Assembly: GCF_900660695.1 (NCBI RefSeq)
Contig: NZ_LR215042.1
Span: forward strand, 124,001 to 188,000
Origin: Mycoplasmopsis meleagridis
GTDB taxonomy: Bacteria; Bacillota_I; Bacilli_A; Mycoplasmatales; Metamycoplasmataceae
Direction: 5' to 3'
Length of the DNA: 64,000 nt
The position numbers and the translations under genes were made by a program. This document shows positions 7,484 to 17,995 of the stretch, piece by piece (position 1 is the stretch's first letter; each line of letters begins with the position of its first letter). The notes under the pieces were generated by a model that made no database searches, was not told the origin of the DNA, and was given only the letters and a program-made list of their open reading frames with translations.

Positions 7484-8473
7484 TTAGTTTCCTATTTTTT
7501 TATTGACAAGATTTTCAATTTCTTTTTTAAATTCTAAATTTTGACTTAATAAATCTTTTAAAGCTTTTTTACCTTGAGCAATATTTTTATCTTCATAATA
7601 GTATCAAGTCCCTTTTTTATTGAAAATATTTAATTCAGTAGCCATATCGATTAATTCATTTAGTGCATCAATACCTTTGCCGAAAATAATTTGTGTTGTA
7701 AAACTTTTATATGGTGCAGAGACTTTATTTTTAACTACTTTTACTTTTATTTCATTTCCAGTTATATCTTTTCCTTCTACTATTGAAGTGCTTTTTCTAA
7801 CTTCAAGCCTGATAGAAGAATAGAATTTTAATGCTCTTCCCCCTGCTGTAGTTTCTGGATTACCAAAAATTACTCCAATTTTTTCTCTAATTTGATTAAC
7901 AAAAATTACAGTAGTTTTATTTTTATTCAAAGAAGCTGTTATTTTTCTTAGTGCTTTTGACATTAAACGTGCTTGCGAACCTATTGTCATGTCATGCATG
8001 TCACCATTTAATTCTGCTTCAGGAACTAATGCAGCTACGCTATCTACAACAATTAAGTCAATAGAACCGCTTTTTGCCAATATATCTACTATTTCTAAAG
8101 CTTGTTCTCCACTATCAGGTTGACTAATAATTAATTCATCAAGTTTAACTCCTAAATTTTTAGCATAAATTGGATCCATTGAATGTTCGGCATCAATGAA
8201 GGCACAAATTCCTCCTAATTTTTGAACTTCTGAAATTGCATGTAAACAAAGAGTTGTTTTACCACTACTTTCCGGACCAAAAATTTCAATAATTCTTCCT
8301 TTAGGATAGCCGCCTATTCCAATAGCATTATCGAGTAAATATGAACCGGAAGAAAATGTTTCAATATGTTCGTCTAAATTCTCTTCTCCTAAAATCCTTA
8401 TTGCTTCATCACCAAATTTTTTAGATATTTCTTTTAAAGCTTCATCTATTTGTTTTTTTTCTATTTTGTTCAT
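7484..8473 (-). CDS. recA: RecA recombinase
   Basis: A 329-residue RecA with Walker [10 protein letters not shown] (about residue 66), the DAEHSMDP segment, Walker [17 protein letters not shown], the [10 protein letters not shown] loop and the [20 protein letters not shown] loop-2 region. The apparent early stop at 7604 is a TGA Trp codon; the true end is TAA at 7484. GTGGAGGAA precedes the start. The acidic C-terminal tail of many RecAs is missing, so it is slightly short. It catalyses homologous pairing and is the first gene of a recA-comEA-comEC cluster. Confidence 0.97.
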
Positions 8474-8839
8474 GTTTTTCCTCCACTACTTAATTACTAA
8501 GAAGAATAAAAAACAATGAAATTAATAAAAAAGAGTAAAAAATCCTAATTAGTAGCTATTTTTTGTTTTTATTAATTTTACTGTTTTAAAAAATTAAAAA
8601 GAGTGTTAATTTTTTTCTTGTAAAAATACCTTTAACAGTAAAATGATTATTTTTAACAAAGCAAATAAATTATCCTAAATATAATAATATTTATTTTTTA
8701 AAATTAAGCTTTCGTTTATAATTGAAAAGCAATGTTACTTTGAAGTGTAAGGTTGTTGATACGCCAAAAAGAGTTGTTGAGGGCGAATTAAGTAATTTAC
8801 ATGGAGTAATGTTCTTGAAGAACAAAAAGGAGACAACAA
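8474..8839. other. Divergent control region between recA and the S10 operon
   Basis: These 366 bases hold no gene. A -10 TATAAT on the plus strand at 8717-8722 probably drives the ribosomal operon. The next 117 bases form an untranslated leader with a small hairpin (GTTCTT-ga-AGAAC near 8811-8823) before AAGGAGA. A perfect 10-base inverted repeat, TTTTACTGTT (8577-8586) and AACAGTAAAA (8634-8643), lies in the recA-proximal half. No clear recA promoter is visible. Confidence 0.6.
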
Positions 8840-9145
8840 GTGAGTAAATTAAATATCAAGGTTAAATCTTTTGAAAATCAATTGGTTGATTTTGCTACTA
8901 AAAAAATAGTTGAAATAGCCAAAAAAGAAAATGTTCAATTAAGTGGTCCAATTCCTCTTCCAACAAAGAGAGAAGTAGTAACTATTTTAAGATCAGTTCA
9001 TGTTAATAAAAAATCACGTGAACAGTTTGAATCAAGAACTTATCAACGTTTAATCGTTTTGATTAATCCAACAGATAAAACTATTGATCAAATTAAAAGA
9101 TTTGAATTACCAGCTGGCGTTGAAATTCAAATTACTCAAAAATAA
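8840..9145 (+). CDS. rpsJ: Ribosomal protein uS10
   Basis: A 101-residue protein with the S10 core (GPIPLPTKREVVTILRSVH, REQFESRTYQRLIVL) and normal length. It starts with GTG at 8840, preceded by AAAAAGGAGA, which decides the start. It heads the S10-spc operon and also belongs to the NusB-S10 antitermination complex in other bacteria. Confidence 0.97.
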   Translation: MSKLNIKVKSFENQLVDFATKKIVEIAKKENVQLSGPIPLPTKREVVTILRSVHVNKKSREQFESRTYQRLIVLINPTDKTIDQIKRFELPAGVEIQITQK

Positions 9146-9160
9146 AATTTAAGGAGAATT

Positions 9161-9952
9161 ATGAAAGGAATCTTAGGACGTAAAATCGGTATGACTCAAA
9201 TCTATACTGAAATTGGTGCTTCTATACCAGTGACAGTAATTGAAGTTAAGCCGAATGTTGTGTCTAAAGTTTTAACAGTTGAAAAAAATGGGTATGTAGC
9301 TACTCAATTAGCTGTTGAAGATTTAAAAAACAATAGAGCAAACAAGCCTTTAAAAGGCCAATTTGCTCAAGTTAAAACAACACCTAAGCGCTTCATTAAA
9401 GAAATTCGTGGCATGGAAGGCTATGAATTAGGTGTTACTATTTCAGCAGATATTTTTTCTGCAGGTGAATTAGTAGATATTAGCGGAATATCAAAAGGAA
9501 AAGGTTTTGCTGGGACAATTAAGAGATGAAATCAACACATAGGACCGAAATCACACGGTGGTGGTGGCGGAAGTAAGCCAGTAAGACAAACAGGTTCACT
9601 AGGTGATATTAGTGGTAATCGTGTCGTTAAGGGCATGACAATGCCAGGTCATTTAGGTGCTGAAAAAGTTACAATTCAAAACTTGGAAATTATTAAAGTT
9701 GATGCTCAAAACAATTACATTTTAGTTAAAGGTTCAATTCCAGGAGCTAAAAAAGGGTTAGTAGTTATTAAACAAGCCGTTAAAGGTTTACCAAATCCTA
9801 CGGCAACTAAGTTAGTTGATATTCAAGAAGTTGTAAAAATGAATGAATTAGTTGAAAAAGCTAAAAAATACAATATTGAAGTTTTAGCTGGTATGCATTC
9901 AAGTGAATTAGAGAAATTAATTCGTGCTAAAGAAGAAGAATCTGCTAAATAA
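9161..9952 (+). CDS. rplC: Ribosomal protein uL3
   Basis: A 263-residue L3 beginning [17 protein letters not shown]. The central [18 protein letters not shown] loop, which reaches toward the peptidyl-transferase centre, includes a TGA-coded Trp. A C-terminal extension of about 55 residues ([20 protein letters not shown]...) goes beyond the usual ~210-residue core. AAGGAGAA precedes the ATG. Confidence 0.96.
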
Positions 9953-9963
9953 TAGGGAGAATA

Positions 9964-10938
9964 ATGGCTCAAAAATCAACATTAGAAAAATACTATATTT
10001 CAGAAAAATTTGATAAAACACGAAATGTTACTTTTAACTTGAAAAAAGCTAACGTCAAAAGACATACTAATTTTCCTACATTTGTAAGCGCAGTTGAAGA
10101 ATTCATTAAACTTAGTGAAAAAAGTAAAAATGATACAAGAGTTTGATTCCATAGAGATGGTGCATATCGTGGTAGCGTAGGATTAGAAAAAGCAAGAATA
10201 ATTGTAAATAAAGTGGGTGAAGATAAAGTTAAAGATCATGAAGCCATTGAATACATCGAAAAAGAAAATCTTGTTGATAAACCAGCTCCTAAAAAAGAAG
10301 TAAAAAAACCTGTTAAATTAGATTTTAGCAAAGATACTGTTTTGAATTTTGATACATCTAAACTTCCGCAAGAAATTTTTGATGTCGATAAGATTTATTC
10401 TCAAGCAATTTTTGATTCAATTATTTCTGAAAGAGCTTCGAGAAGACAAGGTACCCATTCAGTTAAGAGTCGTGCTGAAGTAAGAGGTGGTGGCAAAAAA
10501 CCATGAAGACAAAAAGGAACCGGAAGAGCTCGTTCTGGTTCTACTAGATCGCCAATATGAGTAGGAGGAGGGAGAGCATTTGGTCCTTCTACTGAAAGAA
10601 ATTACAATTTAAAAGTTAATAAAAAAGTTAAAAAAGCTGCTTTTGTTTCAGCTCTTACTTTATTAGCTAAAAATAAAGCTGTTGTTGTAGATGACTTTGA
10701 AATAGGCAGCATTAAAACTAAAGATGCAGTTACTAAATTGAATAGTTTAAAAATTACTGCTTTAAAGCATATTTTAGTTGTTAATAATGATGAAAATGTT
10801 TTAAAATCGTTAGCTAATTTACAAAATGTTAATGTAGTAAGACCTAACTCTGTTTTAATTGAAGATTTAATTTGAGCTGATGTTTTAGTTCTTTCAAAAG
10901 AAGGTTTGGAGATATTTAAAGAAAGAGGAGATAGATAA
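9964..10938 (+). CDS. rplD: Ribosomal protein uL4 with long N-terminal extension
   Basis: The protein has 324 residues against about 205 for usual L4. The conserved core begins near residue 120 and includes [20 protein letters not shown], then [19 protein letters not shown], which lines the exit tunnel. Residues 1 to about 100 (for example [18 protein letters not shown]) resemble nothing I know in L4 and look partly globular, followed by a Lys/Pro-rich linker. The ATG has a good GGGAGAA site and the frame is uninterrupted with TGA as Trp, so the extension is real. It may be a lineage-specific ribosome surface element. Confidence 0.93.
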
Positions 10939-10940
10939 TA

Positions 10941-11417
10941 ATGGAATTAACACAAGTTATTAAAAAACCTATTCTTACTGAAAAAACAAACCTTTTACAA
11001 GCTAAAAATATCTATACTTTTGAAGTAAATTGATCAGCCAATAAGTATCAAATTAAAAACGCTGTTGAAACAATATTTCAAGTTAAAGTAGAAAAAATTA
11101 ATACCCTTAAAGTAGATAAAAAATACAAAAGAGTAGGACGTTTTGAAGGTTTTTTGAATCGTTATAAAAAAGCCATGGTTACTTTAAAAGAAGGTTATTC
11201 AATTAATTACTATCCAAACGAAAATTCTGAAAAAGAAAACGTTAAAAAAGAATTAAAAGAACAACAAATCAAAGAAACAAAAGTTAAAAATAAAGCAAAG
11301 GAAGCTTTATTAGCAGAAAAAATCGCTAATAAAAAAGCCAGTGCAGTTAAAAATAAAGCACAATCAAATAATTCTGCTGCAAGAAAAACAGTAAGCAGAA
11401 ATAAAAAAGAAGCATAA
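10941..11417 (+). CDS. rplW: Ribosomal protein uL23 with basic C-terminal tail
   Basis: The core (QVIKKPILTEKTNLLQAKN, YTFEVNWSANKYQIKNAVE, INTLKVDKKYKRVGR) is normal. The protein is 158 residues rather than about 95-100. The extra ~60 residues are Lys/Glu/Ala-rich (KNKAKEALLAEKIANKKA) and probably helical or disordered. L23 lies at the tunnel exit where SRP and trigger factor dock, so the tail may affect that surface. Confidence 0.94.
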
Positions 11418-11484
11418 AAGAGGAAATTAAAATTGCTTAAAAGAAAAAATCCTCACTATTTTTAAGCAAAGGAGACAGTTAATA

Positions 11485-12330
11485 ATGGCTATAAAACACT
11501 ATAAGCCAACTACTAATGGTCGCCGTAATATGTCTTCGCTTTATTATAATGCCAATTTAAGTGGCCATACACCAGAAAAATCTTTAATGGTGATTTTAAA
11601 GAAAAAATCAGGTCGTAATAACCAAGGGAAAATCACTGTTAGACATAAAGGTGGTAGAGTAAAGAGATTTTACAGACTTATTGACTTTAAACGTAACAAA
11701 GACAATATTCCTGCAGTAGTTAAATCTATTGAATATGATCCAAATCGTTCAGCAAATATTTGTTTATTGGCTTATGCTGACGGAGAAAAAAGATATATTC
11801 TTGCTCCAAATGGAATCAAATTAGGGCAAGAGGTTATTTCAGGTGAACATGTTGATATTCTAGTTGGTAATGCATTACCTTTAGCTAATATTCCAGAAGG
11901 AACAACTGTTCATAATATTGAAATGCAACCAGGTGCAGGCGGTCAAATTGCTAGATCAGCTGGAACAAGCGCACAAATTTTAGGTAAAGATGAAAACGGC
12001 AGATACGTTATTTTACGTCTTAAATCAGGTGAAGTACGTCGTATTCTAGCTCGTTGTAGAGCAACTGTTGGTTCAGTTGGCAATGAAGAACACCTATTAG
12101 TAAATTTAGGTAAAGCTGGTAGAAATAGACATATGGGAGTTAGACCTACAGTTAGAGGTTCAGTAATGAATCCAGTTGATCACCCACATGGTGGTGGTGA
12201 AGGTAAACAACCTGTTGGACGCAAAGCCCCTCTTACACCATGAGGTAAAAAAGCTCTTGGCGTAAAAACAAGAAAAACAAAAAAAGCTTCAAACAAATTA
12301 ATTATTAGAAGAAGAAAGGATACTAAATAA
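11485..12330 (+). CDS. rplB: Ribosomal protein uL2
   Basis: A 281-residue protein with [15 protein letters not shown] at the start, the [12 protein letters not shown] basic region and the C-terminal [20 protein letters not shown] loop containing the conserved His near the peptidyl-transferase centre. The end ([17 protein letters not shown]) is reached only with TGA as Trp. Stop and the rpsS start overlap (TAATG), indicating coupling. Confidence 0.97.
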
Positions 12331-12605
12331 TGGCTCGTAGTCTTAAAAAAGGTCCTTTTGCCGATTCGCATTTGCTTAAAAAAGTTGAAGCAATTGTTGA
12401 AGGTAAAGTAAAAAAAGCTCCAATTAAAACATGATCAAGAAGATCAACAATTTTCCCAGATTTTGTTGGTTTGACTTTTCAAGTTCATAATGGCCATAAA
12501 TTTATTGATGTTTATGTAACTGACGATATGGTTGGTCATAAATTAGGTGAATTTTCACCAACTAGAACATTTTCAGGCCATGGCGCAGATAAGGGTAAAA
12601 AATAA
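12330..12605 (+). CDS. rpsS: Ribosomal protein uS19
   Basis: A 91-residue protein with [18 protein letters not shown] and the C-terminal [17 protein letters not shown] typical of S19 in the head of the small subunit. One Trp ([12 protein letters not shown]) is TGA-coded. Its ATG shares a base with the rplB stop. Length is normal. Confidence 0.97.
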
Positions 12606-12607
12606 TT

Positions 12608-12949
12608 ATGGCTCAACAAGCAAAAGCACATGTAAAAACACAAAGAATTAGTGCTAGAAAAGCAAGATTAGTCGCTGATTTATTTAGAGGCAAAGAAGTT
12701 AGAACTGCTCTTGGTATTTTGAACAATACAAACAAAAAAGCGTCGGAATTATTTATTAAATTAGTGAACTCAGCAGTAGCAAATGCTACAAACAATCATG
12801 GAATGGATGCTTCTAAATTATTTGTTAAAGAAGTTTTAGTTAATGAGGGTCCAACACTAAAGAGATTTCAACCTCGTTCGCAAGGAAGAGCTTATTCAAT
12901 TTTCAAACGTACAAGTCATTTATCAATAACTTTAGAAGAAAAAAAATAG
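12608..12949 (+). CDS. rplV: Ribosomal protein uL22
   Basis: A 113-residue protein with [20 protein letters not shown] and the tunnel-lining hairpin region ending [20 protein letters not shown]. It starts 2 bases after rpsS. The normal S10-operon order (S19-L22-S3) is kept. Confidence 0.97.
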   Translation: MAQQAKAHVKTQRISARKARLVADLFRGKEVRTALGILNNTNKKASELFIKLVNSAVANATNNHGMDASKLFVKEVLVNEGPTLKRFQPRSQGRAYSIFKRTSHLSITLEEKK

Positions 12950-12965
12950 GAAAGTAAGGTATATT

Positions 12966-13619
12966 ATGGGTCAAAAAGTTAATCCAAACGGTTTTAGATA
13001 TGGTATTACTAAAAACCACAATACTACCTGATTTGCTGAAAAAGCAACTTATGGTAAATTATTAGTTCAAGATGCTAATATTTATAGATTCTTTGATAAA
13101 TTAGTACGTAAGTATCAAATTGGACAAGTTGAAATTAAAAGAAATTCTTTAGGTAAAATTATCGTTTATTTACATACTGCAACACCAGCTAAATTATTAG
13201 GTGAAAATGGTAAAAACATTGAACTTTTAAATACCAATTTACACAAATTTTTAAAAGATAAAAAAGCAGATATTAATTTACAAGTTGTTTTACTAAAAGA
13301 ACCAGCATTAAATGCTCGTTTAGCAGCTGAATTAATTGCTCAAAAATTAGAAAATCGTGAAAGTTTTAGAATTGCTCAAAAATTGATAATCAATGATGCT
13401 TTAAAAGCGGGAGCAAAAGGAATAAAAACTGCTGTTTCAGGTCGTTTAAATGGCGTTGATATGGCTAGAACTGAAGGATATTCACGTGGTGAAATGAAAT
13501 TACACACTTTAAGACAAAATGTTGATTTTGCTAAAGCTATTGCTAGAACTACATATGGAGCAATAGGTGTTAAAGTATGGATTTCTAAAGGCGAAGTTAA
13601 GGAAGGAGAAAATAAATAA
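12966..13619 (+). CDS. rpsC: Ribosomal protein uS3
   Basis: A 217-residue protein starting [20 protein letters not shown]. It has the KH domain around [20 protein letters not shown] and the C-terminal [20 protein letters not shown] motif that contributes to mRNA entry. One Trp is TGA-coded. The stop overlaps the rplP start. Confidence 0.96.
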
Positions 13620-14053
13620 TGCTCCAACCTAAAAGAACAAAATATCGTAAACCTTTCTTAGTTAATCCTTTAAAAAGAAAGGCGCATAAAGGTAATAAAG
13701 TATCATTTGGTGAATTTGGCCTACAAGCTACCACAGGTTCAATTATTACCGCAAGACAAATTGAGGCCGCTCGTATTGCGATTACTCGTCGTATGGGTCG
13801 TGAAGGTCAAGTTATTATTCGTATTTTCCCTCATTTTCAAAAAACATCAAAACCAATTGGTGTTCGTATGGGTTCTGGAAAGGGAAGCCCAGAATTTTGA
13901 TATGCATCTGTAAAAGAAAACACAATGATGTTTGAAGTTTCAGGCGTTAAAGAAGAAATAGCAAGAGATGCTTTAAGATTAGGTGGACATAAATTGCCAG
14001 TTAAGTGGAGAATTGTAGCAAAAACTAATCAAAATGAAGGAGGTCAACAATAA
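13619..14053 (+). CDS. rplP: Ribosomal protein uL16
   Basis: A 144-residue protein with [13 protein letters not shown] at the N-terminus, the [20 protein letters not shown] loop near the A site and [19 protein letters not shown] near the C-terminus. The frame passes one TGA-Trp (SPEFWYASVK). It overlaps rpsC and rpmC by one base each. Confidence 0.96.
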
Positions 14054-14253
14054 TGCTTTTTAAAGACTTAAAAGATAAAAAAATTGACGAACTTCAAAAA
14101 TTATTAGTAGATTTAAGAGCAGAATTGTGAACTTTGAAATTCAAAAATAAAACAACTTCATTAGAACAAAGCCATAAAATTAAATTAGTTAGAAGAGATA
14201 TTGCTAAGATTTTAACAGCAATTAAACAACTTGAACTCAAAGGAGCTAAATAA
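14053..14253 (+). CDS. rpmC: Ribosomal protein uL29
   Basis: A 66-residue two-helix protein: [36 protein letters not shown] (Trp from TGA) and [15 protein letters not shown]. It lies at the tunnel exit next to L23. Start and stop overlap the neighbouring genes by one base. Confidence 0.95.
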
Positions 14254-14525
14254 TGAAAAGAATCGTTAAAACTCGTAAATCATTACAAGGTAAGGTTGTA
14301 GCTTCTAGAGGCGGTAAAACTATTTATGTTGAAGTTGAAACTTATAGAGCTCATAATCTTTATTCAAAACGTTTCAAAACAACAAAACGCTTCGCAGTAC
14401 ATGATGAATCAAATAAAGCTCAAGTTAATGATATTGTTACAATTATGGAAACTCGTCCATTATCAAAAACCAAACATTTTCGTTTAGTTGAAATTAAACA
14501 AAGAGAAAAAGAAAGTGAAAAATAA
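14253..14525 (+). CDS. rpsQ: Ribosomal protein uS17
   Basis: A 90-residue OB-fold protein with [38 protein letters not shown] and [16 protein letters not shown]. Length and order are typical. Confidence 0.96.
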   Translation: MKRIVKTRKSLQGKVVASRGGKTIYVEVETYRAHNLYSKRFKTTKRFAVHDESNKAQVNDIVTIMETRPLSKTKHFRLVEIKQREKESEK

Positions 14526-14528
14526 AAA

Positions 14529-14897
14529 ATGCTTTTAGAACTTTCAAAATTAAATGTTGCAGATAATTCTGGAGCAAAAGAAGTTGGTTTAATTAGAGTT
14601 TTAGGTGGAAGTCGTAAAAAAACGGCTAATATTGGCGATGTTATTGTTTGTTCAGTTAAAAAAGCTATTCCAAATGGAATAGTTAAAGAAGGACAAGTTG
14701 TTAAAGCTGTTGTTGTAAGAAGTACTTATGGCATTAAAAGAACAAATGGTTCACATATTAAATTTGATGACAATGCAGTTGTTTTAATTAAAGAAGATGG
14801 TTCTTTAAGAGGAAGTCGTGTTTTTGGACCTGTTGCTCGTGAATTACGTGATAAAGGTTATCTAAAAATTATTTCGTTAGCACCAGAAGTGTTATAG
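14529..14897 (+). CDS. rplN: Ribosomal protein uL14
   Basis: A 122-residue protein with the family pattern [40 protein letters not shown] and [20 protein letters not shown]. It starts 3 bases after rpsQ with no strong ribosome-binding site, suggesting coupled translation. Confidence 0.97.
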   Translation: MLLELSKLNVADNSGAKEVGLIRVLGGSRKKTANIGDVIVCSVKKAIPNGIVKEGQVVKAVVVRSTYGIKRTNGSHIKFDDNAVVLIKEDGSLRGSRVFGPVARELRDKGYLKIISLAPEVL

Positions 14898-14904
14898 GAG
14901 AAAT

Positions 14905-15222
14905 ATGAAATTTAAGAAAAATGATGAAGTTGTTATCATTGCAGGTTCACATAAAAACAAAGTTGGAAAAATCGAAAAAATAGATAACAAAAGAAACTTA
15001 GTTTGAATTAAAGACATCAATAAGGTAACTAAACATATAAAACCTCAACAAGGACAAGATGGTCAAATTAAACAAATAGAAGCTCCTATTCATGCGTCAA
15101 ATATTTCAATTTTAGTTAAAAAAGCTACAAAAAATTCACCTGCTGTTTTTAGCAAAATAGGTTATGAAATTAAAGGTGATAAAAAAGTTAGAATTAGTCG
15201 TAGAACTAAGAAGGAATTATAG
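14905..15222 (+). CDS. rplX: Ribosomal protein uL24
   Basis: A 105-residue protein with the KOW motif ([20 protein letters not shown]) and [18 protein letters not shown], followed by [13 protein letters not shown]24 is an assembly initiator for the large subunit. TAGGAGAAAT precedes the ATG. Confidence 0.96.
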
Positions 15223-15224
15223 TT

Positions 15225-15773
15225 ATGAGTAATTTGCAAAATTATTATAAAAATAACGTTGTCCCAGCATTAAAAGAGAAATTTCAATATAAATCAATAA
15301 TGCAAGTACCTCGTTTAGAAAAAATCGTTCTTAACATGACTGCTGGCAAAGAAGTGACTAATTCTAAAGCAATTGAAGAAGTTATTAATGAATTGACTGT
15401 TATTTCTTCGCAAAAACCTTTCCAAACTAGAGCCAAAAAATCAAATGCTTCATGAAAATTACGTGAAGGCATGCCAATGGGCGGTAAAGTAACTTTAAGA
15501 AGAGAAAGAATGTGAGATTTTCTTGATAAATTAATTAATGTTGCCATGCCTCGTATTCGTGATTTTAAAGGTGCTAATCCTAGAGCTTTTGATTCAAGAG
15601 GAAATTATTCATTAGGAATTAAAGAAGAAATTATTTTCCCAGAAATTGAATTTGACAAAATTCGTCGTATTAAAGGTTTAGATGTGCAATTAATTACTTC
15701 CGCAAAAAGTGATAAAGAAGCTAAAGCGTTATTGGAATTAATTGGTGTTCCTTTTGCAAAAGGAGATAAATAA
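15225..15773 (+). CDS. rplE: Ribosomal protein uL5
   Basis: A 182-residue protein: [59 protein letters not shown] and [17 protein letters not shown]. Two Trp codons are TGA. L5 contacts 5S rRNA and P-site tRNA. Length is normal. Confidence 0.97.
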
Positions 15774-15775
15774 TT

Positions 15776-15961
15776 ATGGCTAAAAAATCATTAAAAGTTA
15801 AGGCGCAAAAACACCCTAAATTTTCAACCAGAGCTTATACTCGTTGTGAATTATGTGGCCGTCCTCATGCAGTTTTAAGAAAATACAAAATCTGCCGTAT
15901 TTGCTTCCGCAATTTAGCTCACGAAGGCAAAATACCAGGCATGAAGAAAGCGAGTTGATAA
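15776..15961 (+). CDS. rpsZ: Ribosomal protein uS14, zinc-binding type
   Basis: A 61-residue protein with [10 protein letters not shown] and CRICFR, the four-Cys zinc site of the short S14 form. It ends KKASW, where Trp is TGA followed by TAA at 15959-15961. Confidence 0.96.
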
Positions 15962-15962
15962 G

Positions 15963-16358
15963 ATGTTTATAACCGATCCTATTTCAGATATGATTGTGCG
16001 TATTAAAAACGCTAATCAACGTAAATTTAAAACTGTAAACATTCCTTTTTCACTCAAAAAAGCCAAAATTTTAGATATCTTAGTTAAGGAAGGATATATC
16101 ACATCCTATAACGTTAAAGGCGAAGGGAAAAATAAAGAATTCGAAGTTAGTTTAAAATACAAAAATGGTCAAAAAGCAATTATTGATTTTAAAAGAATTT
16201 CAAAACCAGGTTTAAGAGTTTATGCATCAGTTGAAAAATTACCACATGTTTTATCAGGATATGGAATTGCTATTATTTCAACTTCAAAAGGTATAATGAC
16301 CGATAAAGAAGCTAGAAAGGAAAATGTAGGTGGTGAAGTTATTGCCTATATTTGATAA
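15963..16358 (+). CDS. rpsH: Ribosomal protein uS8
   Basis: A 131-residue protein with DPISDMIVRIKNANQRKF at the start and ISTSKGIMTDKEARKENVGG near the end. It ends in the conserved IAYIW, where Trp is TGA followed by TAA. S8 binds helix 21 of 16S rRNA and represses the spc operon in E. coli. Confidence 0.97.
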
Positions 16359-16369
16359 GGTATTAAATT

Positions 16370-16915
16370 ATGTCTCGTGTTGGCAATAGAATTTTAAATA
16401 TTCCTGCAAATGTTAGTGTTGATTTAACTAAAGAGACTAATACATTAACAGTAAAAGGTAATTTAGGTCAATTAGTGCAAACTTTCAGTAAGTTAATTAC
16501 CATTAAAATCGAAAATAATCAAATTTTTACTATTAGAGCAAATGAAGAAAAACACACCAAACAATTACATGGAACAACTAATGCCTTAATTTCTAATATG
16601 CTTATTGGAACTTCAAAAGGATTCAAAAAAGAATTGGTTATTAAAGGAGTTGGTTACAAAGCAACTCTAAAAGGTAATATTTTAGAAATTGCTGCTGGTT
16701 ATAGTCATTTAGTTAATTTAGATATTCCTAGTGATGTTAAAGTAGAAGTACCTAAACCTACAGAAATTACTATTTCAGGCATTAATAAAGAAGCCGTGGG
16801 ACAATTTGCTGCTATTGTTAGAAAAGTAAGAAAACCTAATCCTTATTCAGGTAAAGGTATTGCTTATCAAGATGAAATTATTCGTCGTAAAGAAGGAAAA
16901 ACAGCCGCTAAATAA
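16370..16915 (+). CDS. rplF: Ribosomal protein uL6
   Basis: A 181-residue protein with two related alpha-beta halves. It carries MSRVGNRILNIPANVSVDL, GFKKELVIKGVGYKATLKGN and the C-terminal VRKPNPYSGKGIAYQDEIIR. It sits at the base of the L12 stalk near the sarcin-ricin loop. Confidence 0.97.
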   Translation: MSRVGNRILNIPANVSVDLTKETNTLTVKGNLGQLVQTFSKLITIKIENNQIFTIRANEEKHTKQLHGTTNALISNMLIGTSKGFKKELVIKGVGYKATLKGNILEIAAGYSHLVNLDIPSDVKVEVPKPTEITISGINKEAVGQFAAIVRKVRKPNPYSGKGIAYQDEIIRRKEGKTAAK

Positions 16916-16933
16916 GGCTAGAAAGGGTTAATT

Positions 16934-17290
16934 ATGGCGCAATTATCTCGTAACGAAGCGCGTAAAGTTAAACATTTACGCGAAAGACAACACATTTTCG
17001 GTACAGCCCAAAAACCTCGTCTTAATGTATTTAAATCACATCAAAATTTTTATGCACAATTGATTGATGATGTTAAAGGCATAACCTTAGTAGCTGTTTC
17101 AACTTATAAAAAAGGTGAATATCACGGTAATATTCAATCAGCCAAAGAATTAGGCAAATTAATGGCAGAAAAAATTAATCATTTAAAAATCAAAGAGTTA
17201 GTATTTGATCGTGGTGGATATATATATCATGGTCGTGTTAAAGCATTTGCTGAATCAGTTAGAGAGCACGCTAAAGGAGTTAAATTCTAA
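16934..17290 (+). CDS. rplR: Ribosomal protein uL18
   Basis: A 118-residue protein with [20 protein letters not shown] and [20 protein letters not shown]. It binds 5S rRNA together with L5. Its stop overlaps the rpsE start by one base. Confidence 0.96.
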   Translation: MAQLSRNEARKVKHLRERQHIFGTAQKPRLNVFKSHQNFYAQLIDDVKGITLVAVSTYKKGEYHGNIQSAKELGKLMAEKINHLKIKELVFDRGGYIYHGRVKAFAESVREHAKGVKF

Positions 17291-17958
17291 TGGCAGAAAA
17301 TAAAGATTTACAACCCAAAAAATCAGCTAGCGCAACAAAAGAAGTTGTGGCTAAAACTGATAAAAGACCAAGAGTTAAACTATCAAACGAAAATAATTCA
17401 AACATTGAAAAAACTGATAAAAAACCAAGACAAAATAAATCATTTCAACGCAATGAAAGAAATAATAGATTCGAAAAACCAGATAATGATTTTAGTGAAA
17501 AAGTAGTAAATATAGCTCGTGTTACTAAAGTTGTTAAAGGTGGAAGAAGATTCTCATTTTCAGCTTTTGTTGTAGTAGGTGATAAAAAAGGTCATGTTGG
17601 TTTTGGTCATGGAAAAGCAAACGAAGTTCCTGATGCAATTAAAAAAGCAATTAAGGATGCAAAAAATAACCTTATTACTGTGCCTATTTACAAACAAATT
17701 ACAGTTCCACACATTATTGAATCTAAATTTTTAGCTTCAAAAGTTATGCTCAAACCCGCACCAAAAGGTAAAGGAATTGTTGCAAGTGGAGCAGTTAGAG
17801 CAGTTGTTGAATTAGCTGGATATACAGATATTTATACTAAAACATACGGTTCGCGTTCAAAAGCTAACATTGTTAGAGCAACTTTAAAAGCATTAAGTAA
17901 TTTAAGAATGCCAGAACAAATTGCACTTGTTAGAGATAAAAAAGTTGAAGAATTGTAA
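17290..17958 (+). CDS. rpsE: Ribosomal protein uS5 with N-terminal extension
   Basis: A 222-residue protein against about 165 in most bacteria. The first ~65 residues are rich in Lys, Asn, Arg and Asp and look disordered. The core follows: [40 protein letters not shown] and [21 protein letters not shown]5 takes part in mRNA unwinding and decoding accuracy. Confidence 0.95.
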   Translation: MAENKDLQPKKSASATKEVVAKTDKRPRVKLSNENNSNIEKTDKKPRQNKSFQRNERNNRFEKPDNDFSEKVVNIARVTKVVKGGRRFSFSAFVVVGDKKGHVGFGHGKANEVPDAIKKAIKDAKNNLITVPIYKQITVPHIIESKFLASKVMLKPAPKGKGIVASGAVRAVVELAGYTDIYTKTYGSRSKANIVRATLKALSNLRMPEQIALVRDKKVEEL

Positions 17959-17995
17959 CATATTATTTTCAATAAACGCTAATAAGAGGTAAATT

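Noticed and set aside
5567-8473. comEC, comEA and recA as pseudogenes broken by stop codons
   Set aside because: All internal stops are TGA, which is Trp in this organism; the frames are otherwise intact.
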